Below, in pieces: positions 15,579 through 25,044 of a stretch of DNA of 64,000 nucleotides. The translations under genes were made by a program, and so were the position numbers. Every line of letters starts with the position of its first letter. The first letter of the stretch is position 1. Origin of the DNA: Neptuniibacter sp. (GTDB taxonomy: Bacteria; Pseudomonadota; Gammaproteobacteria; Pseudomonadales; Balneatricaceae). The stretch is taken from NCBI RefSeq assembly GCF_024231755.1, contig NZ_JAAEQH010000104.1, positions 17,142 to 81,141 on the forward strand, given 5' to 3'. Under the pieces are notes generated by a model. That model did not search any database and was not told where the DNA came from. It saw only the letters and a program-made list of their open reading frames with translations.

Positions 15579-15944
15579 ATGAAATTTATTGCTTCCCCAG
15601 AAAATAGAGCTGATCTGAACGAAATCACAAACTGTCAGCATTTCACCGTTTATATGTTTACTGCTAGCGGTCCAGCAATGGAAAGGGCAGGTATATTCAA
15701 CGGTGATTTGTTGGTCGTAGATCGCGCTCTTGAGCCACAGAATAATGATGTGGTCGTAGCTGCAGTAGACGGTGAATTTGTAGTTCGCCGCCTGCAGCTC
15801 AACCCTGATTTGCTCCTTCCTGATTGTGACAATAACCACTATCCACCCATCGTTCCGGAGACGACTCAATACGGTCATGATGTGACTTATTTGGGGATAT
15901 TTGGTGTGGTTACTAACTCTGTTCATAGGTTCAGAAATGACTAA
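15579..15944 (+). CDS. Catalytically dead UmuD'-like protein (S24 fold)
   Basis: 121 residues. From about residue 22 the sequence follows UmuD/UmuD' closely: FTASGPAMERAGIFNGDLLV and VAAVDGEFVVRRLQLNP. In UmuD and LexA the catalytic Ser lies in SGDSM/SGMSM; here the position is Ala33 (SGPAM). The catalytic Lys of FTVKKL is Arg70 (FVVRRL). The N-terminal arm that UmuD cuts off, with its Cys-Gly site, is also missing, so the protein starts already UmuD'-sized. A LexA box sits directly upstream. Phage P1 HumD is a known UmuD' analogue; a decoy, Pol V partner or UmuD inhibitor are all possible. ATG 15579 was preferred to TTG 15573. Confidence 0.85.
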   Translation: MKFIASPENRADLNEITNCQHFTVYMFTASGPAMERAGIFNGDLLVVDRALEPQNNDVVVAAVDGEFVVRRLQLNPDLLLPDCDNNHYPPIVPETTQYGHDVTYLGIFGVVTNSVHRFRND

Positions 15945-16265
15945 ACCGGTACGTATTGAACAGTACGTATAGCCTCGTTTAAGGGACTGTCACTAAAATT
16001 AGCTTGACCTGTAACAATAAAAGCCCATAATCCCCGCCCCAAAAGTGGGACAACTTAAGCGTAAATCATTGATTTCCTTAGTCCCAAAAACAACATATAA
16101 CCAATGGGTATATATACAGGAATTTGGCAGCAACTCTTTGATAAGAAAGAGGATTTCTGGGTTTAAATGTGTGTATATGGGGTAAAACCCTGTCGAAGGA
16201 ATTGTTTTTTTCTTCGAATTGTTGATAATGTGCCGTCAGGTAGAGAATGAACTTTGCTTCTCAGC
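15945..16265. other. Prophage-host junction region, no gene seen
   Basis: AT-rich, about 320 bases. It holds two direct copies of GTACGTAT (15949-15956, 15963-15970), 14 bases apart, just after the last prophage gene, and TCGAAG/CTTCGA inverted arms near 16193-16217. No coding frame with a ribosome-binding site was found. The phage end or attachment site should be here, but no duplicated core can be seen because the other end is outside the window. Confidence 0.5.
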
Positions 16266-16293
16266 TTGATTTTGCTGGGTGGCTTTATATAAA
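16266..16293 (+). promoter_or_regulatory. acpP promoter
   Basis: TTGATT (16266-16271), 16-base spacer, TATAAA (16288-16293). It would give a leader of about 50 bases before ATG 16350 and allow strong independent expression of acpP next to the prophage. Confidence 0.45.
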
Positions 16294-16349
16294 ATTTCTT
16301 TCCGCGTACCAGACAGGTATGTGGTGTTAATAAGAAGATAGGAAGAGAT

Positions 16350-16583
16350 ATGAGCAACATTGAAGAGCGCGTAAAGAAGATCATCGCTGAACAGCTGGGT
16401 GTTAAAGAAGAAGAAGTAACTCAGGAAGCTTCTTTCGTTGAAGATCTGGGCGCTGACTCACTGGACACAGTTGAGCTGGTAATGGCTCTGGAAGAAGAAT
16501 TCGAAACTGAAATTCCAGACGAAGAAGCTGAAAAAATCACTACAGTTCAGCTGGCAATCGATTACATCAACGCTCACCAGTAA
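16350..16583 (+). CDS. acpP: Acyl carrier protein
   Basis: 77 residues, the normal length. Carries growing fatty-acyl chains on a 4'-phosphopantetheine arm attached to Ser37 in [10 protein letters not shown]. Four-helix, very acidic, with optimal codons, fitting one of the most abundant cell proteins. Ribosome-binding site AGGAAGAG lies just upstream. fabF follows, as in E. coli; fabG would normally lie immediately upstream but prophage sequence is there instead. Confidence 0.98.
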   Translation: MSNIEERVKKIIAEQLGVKEEEVTQEASFVEDLGADSLDTVELVMALEEEFETEIPDEEAEKITTVQLAIDYINAHQ

Positions 16584-16607
16584 TCGAACCGAGCAAGTAT
16601 TTCTGAC

Positions 16608-16640
16608 AAGCCGCCTATCTTTGGATAGAGCGGCTTTTCT
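16608..16640 (+). terminator. acpP terminator/attenuator
   Basis: AAGCCGC (16608-16614) pairs with GCGGCTT (16630-16636), with inner TATC/GATA pairing, then TTCTTTT. It separates the highly expressed acpP from fabF. Confidence 0.75.
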
Positions 16641-16707
16641 TTTGCCTGTAATCCGGAAAGCAGCGAATAATCCTTATGTTTTCTCAGTGGGTTACACAAC
16701 GGCGCAT

Positions 16708-16737
16708 TAGACTTGTTCGCAGGTTCCCTAGTAAAAT
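16708..16737 (+). promoter_or_regulatory. Possible fabF promoter
   Basis: TAGACT (16708-16713), 18-base spacer, TAAAAT (16732-16737), after the acpP terminator and about 40 bases before ATG 16779. Moderate match only. Confidence 0.35.
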
Positions 16738-16778
16738 TGTAGCCTCCCATCTGTGTTATCTGTTTATGGAGATTTTCA

Positions 16779-18017
16779 ATGGCACGTAGACGTGTAGTTG
16801 TTACCGGGCTTGGTATGGTAAGTCCTATCGGTAATACAGTAGCTGAAACATGGGATCAGCTACTGGCAGGGAAAAGCGGTGCTGCTGCAATCACCCATTT
16901 CGAGGCGGAGCCATTTGCTACTCGTTTTTCATCATCGGTTAAAAACTTTGATGTAACCCAGTACATGAGCGCTAAGGATGCGCGCAAAATGGATCTGTTT
17001 ATCCAGTATGGCTATGCTGCTGCGGTTCAGGCGGTTGAAGATTCCGGTATCGAAGTCACTGATGAAAATGCTCCGCGCATCGGCTGTGCTATTGGCTCCG
17101 GTATCGGCGGATTACCAATGATCGAGAAAAACGTCGACATTTTGGCCAAATCAGGCCCGCGCCGTGTTTCTCCATTCTTTGTGCCTGGTAGTATCATCAA
17201 CATGATTGCAGGTAATCTGGCGATTAAGTATGGCTTCAAAGGGCCGAATATCGCTATTACTACTGCTTGTACAACCGGTACACACAATATTGGCCAGGCG
17301 ATGCGGATGATTCAGTATGGGGATGCTGATGTGATGTTGGCCGGCGGGGCTGAGATGGCGACTACGCCTCTAGGCATTGCTGGTTTCTCCGCTGCGCGCG
17401 CACTGTCTACACGTAATGATGATCCAGAAGCAGCAAGTCGGCCCTGGGACAAAGATCGCGATGGTTTTGTTTTGGGTGATGGAGCCGGCATTCTGGTAAT
17501 TGAAGAATATGAGCATGCTAAAGCTCGTGGTGCAGAAATCTACTGCGAATTGACCGGCTTTGGCATGAGTGATGATGCTTACCATATGACTGCCCCTCCT
17601 GAATCAGGAGAGGGTGCAGCACTTTCTATGTCCAATGCGATGAAAGATGCTGCTATCGAAAGTAGCAAGGTTCACTATATCAATGCTCATGGTACTTCGA
17701 CCCCAGCAGGGGATATTGCGGAGTCCAATGCTGCGAAACAGGTGCTGGGTTCAGCTGCTGATAGTGTACGTATGAGTTCAACCAAATCTATGATCGGGCA
17801 TTTGTTAGGCGCAGCGGGTGCAGTCGAAGCGATCTTCTGTGTGCAGGCCATCAAAAATCAGGTTGCGCCTCCAACGATCAATCTGGATAACCCTTCTGAA
17901 GGCTGTGATCTTAACTACGTTCCGCATACTCCTCAGGAGTGCCTGATTGAAGCTGCTATGTCCAATTCCTTTGGTTTCGGTGGTACAAACGGCACATTGT
18001 TGTTTGAGAAGCTCTGA
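16779..18017 (+). CDS. fabF: 3-oxoacyl-[ACP] synthase II
   Basis: 412 residues, full length. Condenses malonyl-ACP with acyl-ACP in fatty-acid elongation and controls the cis-vaccenate step. The thiolase-fold catalytic triad is intact: Cys164 ([12 protein letters not shown]), His304 ([10 protein letters not shown]) and His341 ([11 protein letters not shown]), one higher than in E. coli FabF. GGAG before ATG 16779 gives the start. It leads an operon-like run of co-directional genes through holB/pilZ. Confidence 0.97.
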   Translation: MARRRVVVTGLGMVSPIGNTVAETWDQLLAGKSGAAAITHFEAEPFATRFSSSVKNFDVTQYMSAKDARKMDLFIQYGYAAAVQAVEDSGIEVTDENAPRIGCAIGSGIGGLPMIEKNVDILAKSGPRRVSPFFVPGSIINMIAGNLAIKYGFKGPNIAITTACTTGTHNIGQAMRMIQYGDADVMLAGGAEMATTPLGIAGFSAARALSTRNDDPEAASRPWDKDRDGFVLGDGAGILVIEEYEHAKARGAEIYCELTGFGMSDDAYHMTAPPESGEGAALSMSNAMKDAAIESSKVHYINAHGTSTPAGDIAESNAAKQVLGSAADSVRMSSTKSMIGHLLGAAGAVEAIFCVQAIKNQVAPPTINLDNPSEGCDLNYVPHTPQECLIEAAMSNSFGFGGTNGTLLFEKL

Positions 18018-18040
18018 ACGAGGCTGTAAAGCATACTGGT

Positions 18041-18874
18041 ATGAAGCGTGTTTGGGTCAACGGTATTGAGACTGATGAGCTCTCTGTCTACGACAGGGCG
18101 TTTAGCTATGGCGATGGTCTATTTGAAACAATAAGGGTTGAGCGGGGTGAAGCTCAGCTTCTTAATGCCCATCTTCAGCGGCTGAAGCTGGGACTTGAGC
18201 GATTACGTTTTCCTGCCCAGGCTTTTGATCTGGTTTTGTCAGATCTTGAACAGCTTCCTCTTAAAGGTGATAGCGTGCTTAAGCTTGTTATCACACGGGG
18301 GCAGGGTGAAAGGGGCTATGCGCTGCCTCAACAGGCAAATATCACTCGTGTAATGATGTTGGCCCCGTTGAGTGATTTTTCTTCTCAAGCAGAGAATGGA
18401 GTTCATGCGTGCGTCTGTGAATATCAGATGGCTCTAAATCCAGCCCTTGCGCAGATAAAGCACCTAAACCGTCTTGAGCAGGTTATGGCACGTAGCGAAT
18501 GGCAGGGGACAGACCAGTTTGCTGAAGGTCTGGTTACGGATCGAGAAGGTTATCTTGTTGAAGGAACAATGAGTAATCTGTTCTGGGTTAAGGATTCAGT
18601 GGTTTATACGCCTTCTCTTGATCGCTGTGGGGTAAAAGGCGTGATGCGCGATCATCTTATCCAGCTGATTCAACTACAGGGTTATGAGCTTTCAGAGGGT
18701 TTATACAAACCTGATGTGTTGGGCTGTGCTGATGAATTATTTATCTGCAACAGCTTGATAGAGGTTTGGCCTGTAGTGTCTGTTACTGCATCAGAGGATA
18801 GAGTGCAGGGTTATCCGATTGGCGCTGTTACTAAGAAGTTACAGCAGTTACTGCAACAGGAAAAACATCATTGA
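18041..18874 (+). CDS. pabC: Aminodeoxychorismate lyase
   Basis: 277 residues, class IV PLP-dependent fold. Converts 4-amino-4-deoxychorismate to p-aminobenzoate plus pyruvate in folate synthesis. The PLP lysine is Lys140 in IKHLNRLEQ, as in E. coli PabC. N-terminal VNGIETDELSVYDRAFSYGD is typical of the class. Lies between fabF and mltG, the usual gammaproteobacterial order; its stop overlaps the mltG start. Confidence 0.93.
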   Translation: MKRVWVNGIETDELSVYDRAFSYGDGLFETIRVERGEAQLLNAHLQRLKLGLERLRFPAQAFDLVLSDLEQLPLKGDSVLKLVITRGQGERGYALPQQANITRVMMLAPLSDFSSQAENGVHACVCEYQMALNPALAQIKHLNRLEQVMARSEWQGTDQFAEGLVTDREGYLVEGTMSNLFWVKDSVVYTPSLDRCGVKGVMRDHLIQLIQLQGYELSEGLYKPDVLGCADELFICNSLIEVWPVVSVTASEDRVQGYPIGAVTKKLQQLLQQEKHH

Positions 18875-19896
18875 AGAAGTTTCTTATCGCGTTTGGCGTT
18901 CTTGCGACTGTATCAGGCATTGCAGCTGGTTGGTTTTGGAACGATTATCAAACTTATTTGAAAACCCCTCTTTCAATTACTGAGGATCAGGTCTTTGAGG
19001 TTGAAAAAGGCAGCCGTTTCAATAAGGTGCTATCAAAACTTAAAGAGAAAGACGGTACTGTAAACGATCTTTATTTAAAGCTTTATGCGCGTCATTCGAA
19101 GCTGGCATCGAAGATCAAGGCGGGTGAGTACATGCTGAAACAGGGCATGACTCCGGTTGCTTTTCTGAAGCTGATTACTTCGGGGCGCTCCATCAGTTAC
19201 AACTTCACTATTGTCGAAGGCAGTACTTTTAAACAGCTGAAAGCATCACTTCTTGCCGCGAAGAATTTAAAAAATGATATCGCTGATCTCTCTGATACCG
19301 AGCTGCTAAAAAAACTTGGTATTGAATACAAACATACAGAGGGTGTTTTTCTAGCTGAGACCTACAGCTATGAGCGAAATAGTAATATCTCAACACTGTT
19401 ATCTCGCGCGCATAAAATGCTGAAGCAGGAATTAGACGCAAAGTGGCAGGAGCGCCAGAAAGATCTTCCTTATAAAAATCCCTACGAGAGCCTGATTATG
19501 GCTTCTATCGTGGAGAAGGAGACTGGCCGTGCGGTTGAGCGTCCTATTATCTCCGGCGTGTTTGTGCGACGCCTGGAGAAACGGATGCGATTACAGACGG
19601 ACCCAACTGTTATCTACGGTATGGGTGATGCGTATAAAGGAAACATCCGTCGTTCAGATCTGCGTAAACCGACACCTTACAATACTTATGTGATACCCGC
19701 TTTGCCGCCAACACCTATCGCGATGGTTGGTCGTGAAGCTATCCATGCGGCGCTCAACCCTACGGACGGAAAGGCGCTGTACTTCGTTGCAAAGGGGGAT
19801 GGTAGTCACTATTTCTCAGCAACGCTGAGAGAACATAATAACGCGGTGAAAAAGTATCAGTTAACCCGTCGTAAAGACTATCGTTCATCGCCGTAG
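18871..19896 (+). CDS. mltG: Endolytic murein transglycosylase
   Basis: 341 residues, starting at TTG 18871 (TTGA overlap with pabC). One N-terminal membrane segment (about 3-22), then a LysM-like part and the YceG catalytic domain. The catalytic Glu is Glu215 in SIVEKETG, matching E. coli Glu218; RLQTDPTVIYGMG is the conserved following stretch. MltG cuts nascent glycan strands at the inner membrane and sets their length. Confidence 0.95.
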   Translation: MKKFLIAFGVLATVSGIAAGWFWNDYQTYLKTPLSITEDQVFEVEKGSRFNKVLSKLKEKDGTVNDLYLKLYARHSKLASKIKAGEYMLKQGMTPVAFLKLITSGRSISYNFTIVEGSTFKQLKASLLAAKNLKNDIADLSDTELLKKLGIEYKHTEGVFLAETYSYERNSNISTLLSRAHKMLKQELDAKWQERQKDLPYKNPYESLIMASIVEKETGRAVERPIISGVFVRRLEKRMRLQTDPTVIYGMGDAYKGNIRRSDLRKPTPYNTYVIPALPPTPIAMVGREAIHAALNPTDGKALYFVAKGDGSHYFSATLREHNNAVKKYQLTRRKDYRSSP

Positions 19897-19906
19897 CTGC
19901 ATATGA

Positions 19907-20551
<645 letters not shown>

Positions 20552-20553
20552 CC

Positions 20554-21549
20554 ATGTCTGAATTGATTGCTGCATATCCATGGTTTACTGAGCGTTTTCA
20601 GCATTTAGCTAAGCTTCATGCGGATAAGCGACTGCCTCATGCGTTGCTAATTAATGGCATGTCAGGAATTGGTAAAGCTAGTTTTGCCAAATCGTTTGCT
20701 CAGTATCTGCTGTGTCAATCTCCAGTAAACGGGCAGAGTTGCGGTCAGTGTAAATCCTGCGAATTAAATGCGGCAGGCAGCCATCCCGATCTGTTTTTAT
20801 TGTCTCCTGAGGAAGAAGGTAAGCAGCTCAAAGTCGATCAGGTTCGTGCATTAGGTGAGTTCATTTATAGCACTGCTCAGCAAGGTGGTTACAGAGTTGT
20901 GGTTATTGAGCCGGCTGATTCCATGAATATTGCCTCGGCTAATGCGCTGCTGAAAATGCTGGAGGAGCCAGGTGCCGATACACTTATCCTGTTGGTGACA
21001 TCCAAAATGGGGCAGGTGCTACCGACAATTAAAAGTCGCTGTCAGCATGTGGAATGTCCTAATCCTTCTGAAACAGAAGCGATCAATTGGTTAATGGCTG
21101 CTACTGATCTGGATCAGGAGCAAGCGCGTAGTATTCTGCATATTAATCGAGGAGCACCAAAAGAAGCCCAAAAGTATATCGATGGCGGCTTGAGCGAGCA
21201 TCGTGCTCAAGTGATTCGTGGTTTGGCAGATATACTTAAACAGAGGCGGTCTGTGATTGAGGTTGCACAATCGTTGCAGAAGCTGGATTTGGAACTCGTG
21301 CTGGGGTGGTTGTATAGCTTGTTGTCTGATGTGGCGCGTTGTGCCGCTTGTGAAGATGCGGATAGTCTACGTCAGGATGATGCTCGTAACATGCTTACTG
21401 CAGTTGCGAAAAAAACTGACCCCGTTAAAATCTTCAAGTTAGCTGATAAAGTTCATGAGGAACGCCGGGCGGTGATGCTCCGTCAAAACCCCAATAAGCA
21501 ACTATTATTGGAATGTGTACTCTTAGAATGGGCTGGATTGCTCAAGTAA
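20554..21549 (+). CDS. holB: DNA polymerase III delta' subunit
   Basis: 331 residues. Part of the clamp-loader complex that places the beta clamp on DNA. Features: AAA+ fold with a P-loop-like GMSGIGKAS, a four-cysteine zinc module (LCQ...SCGQCKSCE), and the SRC sensor motif (TIKSRCQHVECP). Follows tmk directly as in most gammaproteobacteria. Confidence 0.93.
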   Translation: MSELIAAYPWFTERFQHLAKLHADKRLPHALLINGMSGIGKASFAKSFAQYLLCQSPVNGQSCGQCKSCELNAAGSHPDLFLLSPEEEGKQLKVDQVRALGEFIYSTAQQGGYRVVVIEPADSMNIASANALLKMLEEPGADTLILLVTSKMGQVLPTIKSRCQHVECPNPSETEAINWLMAATDLDQEQARSILHINRGAPKEAQKYIDGGLSEHRAQVIRGLADILKQRRSVIEVAQSLQKLDLELVLGWLYSLLSDVARCAACEDADSLRQDDARNMLTAVAKKTDPVKIFKLADKVHEERRAVMLRQNPNKQLLLECVLLEWAGLLK

Positions 21550-21565
21550 GGAGAATCAGGCAGTT

Positions 21566-21916
21566 ATGGTCGCTGTACCACGTTTAAGCCACGGTATATT
21601 GTCTTTGACAATCAATACGAAGGAAGAGCTGTATCAGGCTTTTCTTCCTTATATCACCAATGGTGGCCTGTTTATTCCAACGTTGCGTTCTTACCATCTG
21701 GGCGAAGAAGTTTTTATGCTGCTTGAGCTGATGGAAGAGGGCGATAAAATTCCTGTTACTGGTAAAGTTATCTGGGTTACACCTAAAGGTGCTCAGGGTG
21801 GACGCATTCCCGGTATAGGCATCCAATTGTCACCAGAAGACTCAACGCTAGTAAATAAGATAGAAACCTACCTTGCTGGCGCACTTAACTCTGACCGTAA
21901 GACTAATGCCTTGTAA
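21566..21916 (+). CDS. pilZ: Type IV pilus PilZ protein
   Basis: 116 residues, founding PilZ type. GILSLTI, YITNGGLFIPTLRSYHLGEE and GKVIWVTPKGAQGGR match Pseudomonas PilZ. This subfamily lacks the RxxxR motif needed for cyclic-di-GMP binding and instead works with PilB/FimX in pilus assembly. AAGGAG upstream of ATG 21566. Its position after holB is conserved. Confidence 0.93.
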   Translation: MVAVPRLSHGILSLTINTKEELYQAFLPYITNGGLFIPTLRSYHLGEEVFMLLELMEEGDKIPVTGKVIWVTPKGAQGGRIPGIGIQLSPEDSTLVNKIETYLAGALNSDRKTNAL

Positions 21917-21969
21917 AGTTTAGCTTTGTAAAACTTGGCTTTGTAAAATAAGGTTATCGTAAATCCCAT

Positions 21970-21992
21970 ACCTGCCGGTGGCGGGTGTTTTA
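21970..21992 (+). terminator. Terminator-like hairpin after pilZ
   Basis: ACCTGCC (21970-21976) pairs with GGCGGGT (21980-21986) with one G-U pair and a 3-base loop, then GTTTT. Just before it (21917-21955) a short duplicated stretch (GGCTTTGTAAAA and AGCTTTGTAAAA) is visible. Confidence 0.6.
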
Positions 21993-22014
21993 AGTTTAAT
22001 TTGTAATTCCCTTT

Positions 22015-22794
22015 ATGTTTATTGATTCCCACTGCCATCTGGACCGGTTAGATCTGTCTCCTTATGAAAATGATTTTGAAGCAATGCTGCAATCTGCCCA
22101 TGACCGGCAGGTATCAAGTATGCTTTGTGTTTCTATTTCTATGGCGCAGTTTGGCCCTATGTACGAACTGATAGAGCCTCATAAGTCAATTTATGCTTCT
22201 GTGGGTGTGCATCCACTGAGTGCTGTGGATGAGCAGGTCAGCGTTGCGGAGCTAGTAGAACAAGCGAGTAAAGACAGAATTGTTGCTATTGGTGAAACCG
22301 GTTTGGATTATTTTTATCAGACTGATACACAGGAACAGCAGCAAGAGAGCTTCAAAAATCATCTACTTGCAGCAGGGCAGTTGCAGCTACCAACAATCAT
22401 CCATACTCGAGATGCTCGGGAAGATACCCTTGCTATGATTAAAGAGTACGGCAACCTGGATTCTGCAGGGGTTTTGCACTGCTTCACCGAAAGTTGGGAG
22501 ATGGCTAAAGCGGCACTGGATATGAACTATTACATCTCTTTCTCAGGGATCGTTACCTTCAGAAATGCTGCAGAACTGAGAGAAGTGGTTAAACAAGTTC
22601 CTCTTGATCGCATTCTTATCGAAACGGATGCGCCTTACTTGGCGCCTGTTCCGCATCGAGGCAAGAAAAATGAACCCAAATATGTGGTTGATGTTGCTCA
22701 ATGTGTAGCTGACCTCAAAGGTGTCAGTTTGGAGGAGATTGCAGAAATCTCTTCGAAAAACTTTTATAAGTTGTTTAATAGAGCAGTGGGCTGA
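22015..22794 (+). CDS. TatD family metal-dependent nuclease (YcfH type)
   Basis: 259 residues, TIM-barrel hydrolase. Metal ligands: HCH in DSHCHLDRL, Glu in IGETGLDYF, His in IHTRDAREDT, His in VLHCFTESW and Asp in IETDAPYLAP. TatD proteins act as 3'-5' exo- or endonucleases in DNA repair and RNA turnover; YcfH is the E. coli paralogue in this gene order (holB-ycfH). The physiological substrate is uncertain. Confidence 0.9.
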   Translation: MFIDSHCHLDRLDLSPYENDFEAMLQSAHDRQVSSMLCVSISMAQFGPMYELIEPHKSIYASVGVHPLSAVDEQVSVAELVEQASKDRIVAIGETGLDYFYQTDTQEQQQESFKNHLLAAGQLQLPTIIHTRDAREDTLAMIKEYGNLDSAGVLHCFTESWEMAKAALDMNYYISFSGIVTFRNAAELREVVKQVPLDRILIETDAPYLAPVPHRGKKNEPKYVVDVAQCVADLKGVSLEEIAEISSKNFYKLFNRAVG

Positions 22795-22796
22795 TT

Positions 22797-23693
22797 ATGT
22801 TTCTTTACCCGCCTGTAGATTATATAGAACCGGTTTTTCGTCCTCCCAGTGAGGCGAACTCATTGATACTACAAGTGACCAATGGTTGTAGTTGGAATAA
22901 CTGTACTTTTTGCGAGATGTATACCGCTCCGCAAAAAAAGTTTCGCCCAAAGCCACAATCAGATATCGAAGAAGAAATAAAACGCTGTGCAGCTTCATTA
23001 GGCACTGTTCGCAGAGTTTTCCTAGCGGATGGTGATGCAATGGCGCTTTCGTTCAAGCGCCTAAAAGATATCTTATTGGCTATAAAGAAGTATCTACCCA
23101 GTGTTTCAAGAGTTTCTTCGTATTGCCTGCCGCGTAATTTGAAAAACAAATCTGCTGAAGAGTTGCAGGAACTGTATCAGTTGGGTTTGACGCTTCTGTA
23201 CGTTGGTGCGGAAAGTGGTAATGACTATGTACTTGAGCAGGTAGATAAGGGCGAAACCTACCAGACAACCCTGGATGCTCTTTTAAAAATCAAGAAGACC
23301 GATATAAAGACCTCGGTTATGTTTATCAACGGAATCGGTGGTGATAAATACAGTGAACAGCACGCACTTGATTCTGCCAGGTTAGCCAATGAAACTCAGC
23401 CTGATTACCTGGCCACGCTTGTGCTGTTCTTTCGTGAGGCTGAGCAAAAATTCCGCCAGGGCTTCCCCGAATTTTCAGAACTCTCCCAGCGCCGGCTTAT
23501 TGAGGAGATGCAGATCTTTATTTCTAATCTGGAATTAGAGAAAAGCATCTTCCGTAGTGATCACGCATCTAATTACCTTGTTTTGAAGGGGGTTCTTAAT
23601 AAGGATAAAGACAAGCTTCTCTATATGATTGATGCCGCTTTGAACCAGGATAGTAGTGTTTTCCTGCGCTCAGAATCATCCCGCGGTTTATAG
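22797..23693 (+). CDS. Radical SAM protein of unknown substrate
   Basis: 298 residues. The [4Fe-4S] site is in NGCSWNNCTFCEMY, a C-x4-C-x2-C spacing often seen in this radical SAM subgroup (the commonest spacing is C-x3-C-x2-C). GADAM-like ADGDAMAL and GAESGNDYVL are typical SAM-binding strands. No extra Fe-S cluster domain is visible; the C-terminal part (220-298) is helical. It begins two bases after tatD and is probably cotranscribed. Substrate unknown. Confidence 0.8.
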   Translation: MFLYPPVDYIEPVFRPPSEANSLILQVTNGCSWNNCTFCEMYTAPQKKFRPKPQSDIEEEIKRCAASLGTVRRVFLADGDAMALSFKRLKDILLAIKKYLPSVSRVSSYCLPRNLKNKSAEELQELYQLGLTLLYVGAESGNDYVLEQVDKGETYQTTLDALLKIKKTDIKTSVMFINGIGGDKYSEQHALDSARLANETQPDYLATLVLFFREAEQKFRQGFPEFSELSQRRLIEEMQIFISNLELEKSIFRSDHASNYLVLKGVLNKDKDKLLYMIDAALNQDSSVFLRSESSRGL

Positions 23694-23827
23694 AATCTCC
23701 TTTTACCTACCAAATTGCTAAAAAATCAGTACCAGCGTAGGGGTTCCATTGCTGTGATATATGTTTATACTTTGGTATTAAATAAATAATATCCAGGTAT
23801 AAGGATATAACGAGAGGTCATAAGTTT

Positions 23828-24928
23828 ATGAGACGCCCTGTTCGAATTGCTGTTACTGGTGCAGCTGGTGCAATCAGCTATAGCCTTCTATTTAAAATTG
23901 CTGCGGGTGAAATGATGGGTAAGGATCAACCTGTCATTTTGCAGCTGGTTGAACTGCCACATGCGATGGAAGCTCTGCGTGGTGTGGCGATGGAATTAAT
24001 GGATTGTGCATATCCACTGCTACACACCATTACTTTGCATGACAATGTCGAAGATGGATTTAAAGGTGCTCACTATGCACTTCTGGTCGGCGCCAAGCCG
24101 CGCGGCCCAGGTATGGAGCGTAGCGATCTGCTCGAAGAGAATGCTGAGATCTTTGCACGCCAGGGTAAAGCGCTGAATGATTTTGCTAACCGTGACGTAA
24201 AAGTTCTGGTTACTGGTAACCCAGCTAATACGAACGCGCTGATCGCAAGCCGTAATGCGCCGGATCTTAGCCCGTCTCAGTTTACTTGCCTAACCCGTTT
24301 AGACCATAACCGTGCGAAAGGCATTCTGGCAAATCACTGTGGTGCGACCACACGTGATATTGGCGGCATTATGATCTGGGGTAATCATTCGGCTACACAG
24401 TATCCTGATCTTCACCAGGCAACTATCCTTGGTAAGCCTGCAATGGGGCAGATCGATACTGGCTGGTATCGTGATGAGTTTATCCCTAAGGTCCAGAAAC
24501 GTGGTGCAGAGATTATCGATGCGCGCGGTCAATCCAGTGCCGCATCTGCAGCTCAGGCGATTGTTGACCAGATGCGCGATTGGGTTCTTGGTACTGATCC
24601 AGGTGAGATTATCAGCATGGGCATTCTGAGTGATGGCAGCTATGGTATCACCAAAGGCGTATTCTTCTCGTTCCCAGTACGTTGTAACTATGGTCGTTAC
24701 CAGATTGTTCAGGATATTGAGGTTAATGAATTTAGCCGTCAGCGCCTGACAGCAACCGAGCAGGAACTGCTGGATGAGAAAGCGGTAGTTAACCATCTAC
24801 TTCCTGAAGAAACTAAAGCCTCTCACGAGAACCTGACTATCTGTCTGCGCTCGGGTGTAACACTGTATGCTGATGATGCGGGCCCGGATTCTGATAGCAA
24901 GTTTATGAGCACAAACCGAGTTATGTAA
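23828..24928 (+). CDS. mdh: Malate dehydrogenase with C-terminal extension
   Basis: 366 residues. NAD-dependent malate/oxaloacetate interconversion in the TCA cycle. NAD-binding [13 protein letters not shown], substrate Arg in [11 protein letters not shown] and RLDHNRA, and catalytic His in [12 protein letters not shown] are intact; this is the cytosolic-like (about 326-residue) class. The usual end is near the HLLP at residue 325; about 40 more residues follow ([20 protein letters not shown] onward), which I do not recognise. GAGG about ten bases before ATG 23828. Confidence 0.93.
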   Translation: MRRPVRIAVTGAAGAISYSLLFKIAAGEMMGKDQPVILQLVELPHAMEALRGVAMELMDCAYPLLHTITLHDNVEDGFKGAHYALLVGAKPRGPGMERSDLLEENAEIFARQGKALNDFANRDVKVLVTGNPANTNALIASRNAPDLSPSQFTCLTRLDHNRAKGILANHCGATTRDIGGIMIWGNHSATQYPDLHQATILGKPAMGQIDTGWYRDEFIPKVQKRGAEIIDARGQSSAASAAQAIVDQMRDWVLGTDPGEIISMGILSDGSYGITKGVFFSFPVRCNYGRYQIVQDIEVNEFSRQRLTATEQELLDEKAVVNHLLPEETKASHENLTICLRSGVTLYADDAGPDSDSKFMSTNRVM

Positions 24929-24983
24929 CCGGAAAACGTGCACTAAGCAGAGCGAACTTTTAAGTAAAAAAGTAACGCAAACT

Positions 24984-25012
24984 AAAAAGCCCCTCAATGA
25001 GGGGCTTTTTTT
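24984..25012. terminator. Bidirectional terminator between mdh and rne
   Basis: AAAAAGCCCCTC, loop AAT, GAGGGGCTTTTTTT. A-run on the left and T-run on the right let it serve both convergent genes. Confidence 0.9.
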
Positions 25013-25044
25013 GTATCTAAACTTTGCATCTAAACATTAGTTGC

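Larger units (their letters stand above)
1..15970 (+). mobile_element. Prophage, tail-morphogenesis half (left part outside window)
   Basis: Genes in this stretch follow the standard late order of long-tailed phages: tail terminator, tail tube, frameshifted tail chaperones, tape measure, tail-tip and fibre proteins, then small accessory genes. Many late genes overlap by ATGA or TAATG. No capsid, packaging, integrase or transposase gene is visible, so those must lie left of the window if present. The order of tail genes near one end resembles Mu-like siphophages, but this is inference. The right boundary is not defined; it lies after the UmuD-like gene (15944) and before the acpP promoter (16266). 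Two direct copies of GTACGTAT at 15949 and 15963 lie there. Confidence 0.85.

Noticed and set aside
15417..15926. 169-residue minus-strand frame over the UmuD-like gene
   Set aside because: Overlaps two convincing plus-strand genes and has no recognisable sequence.
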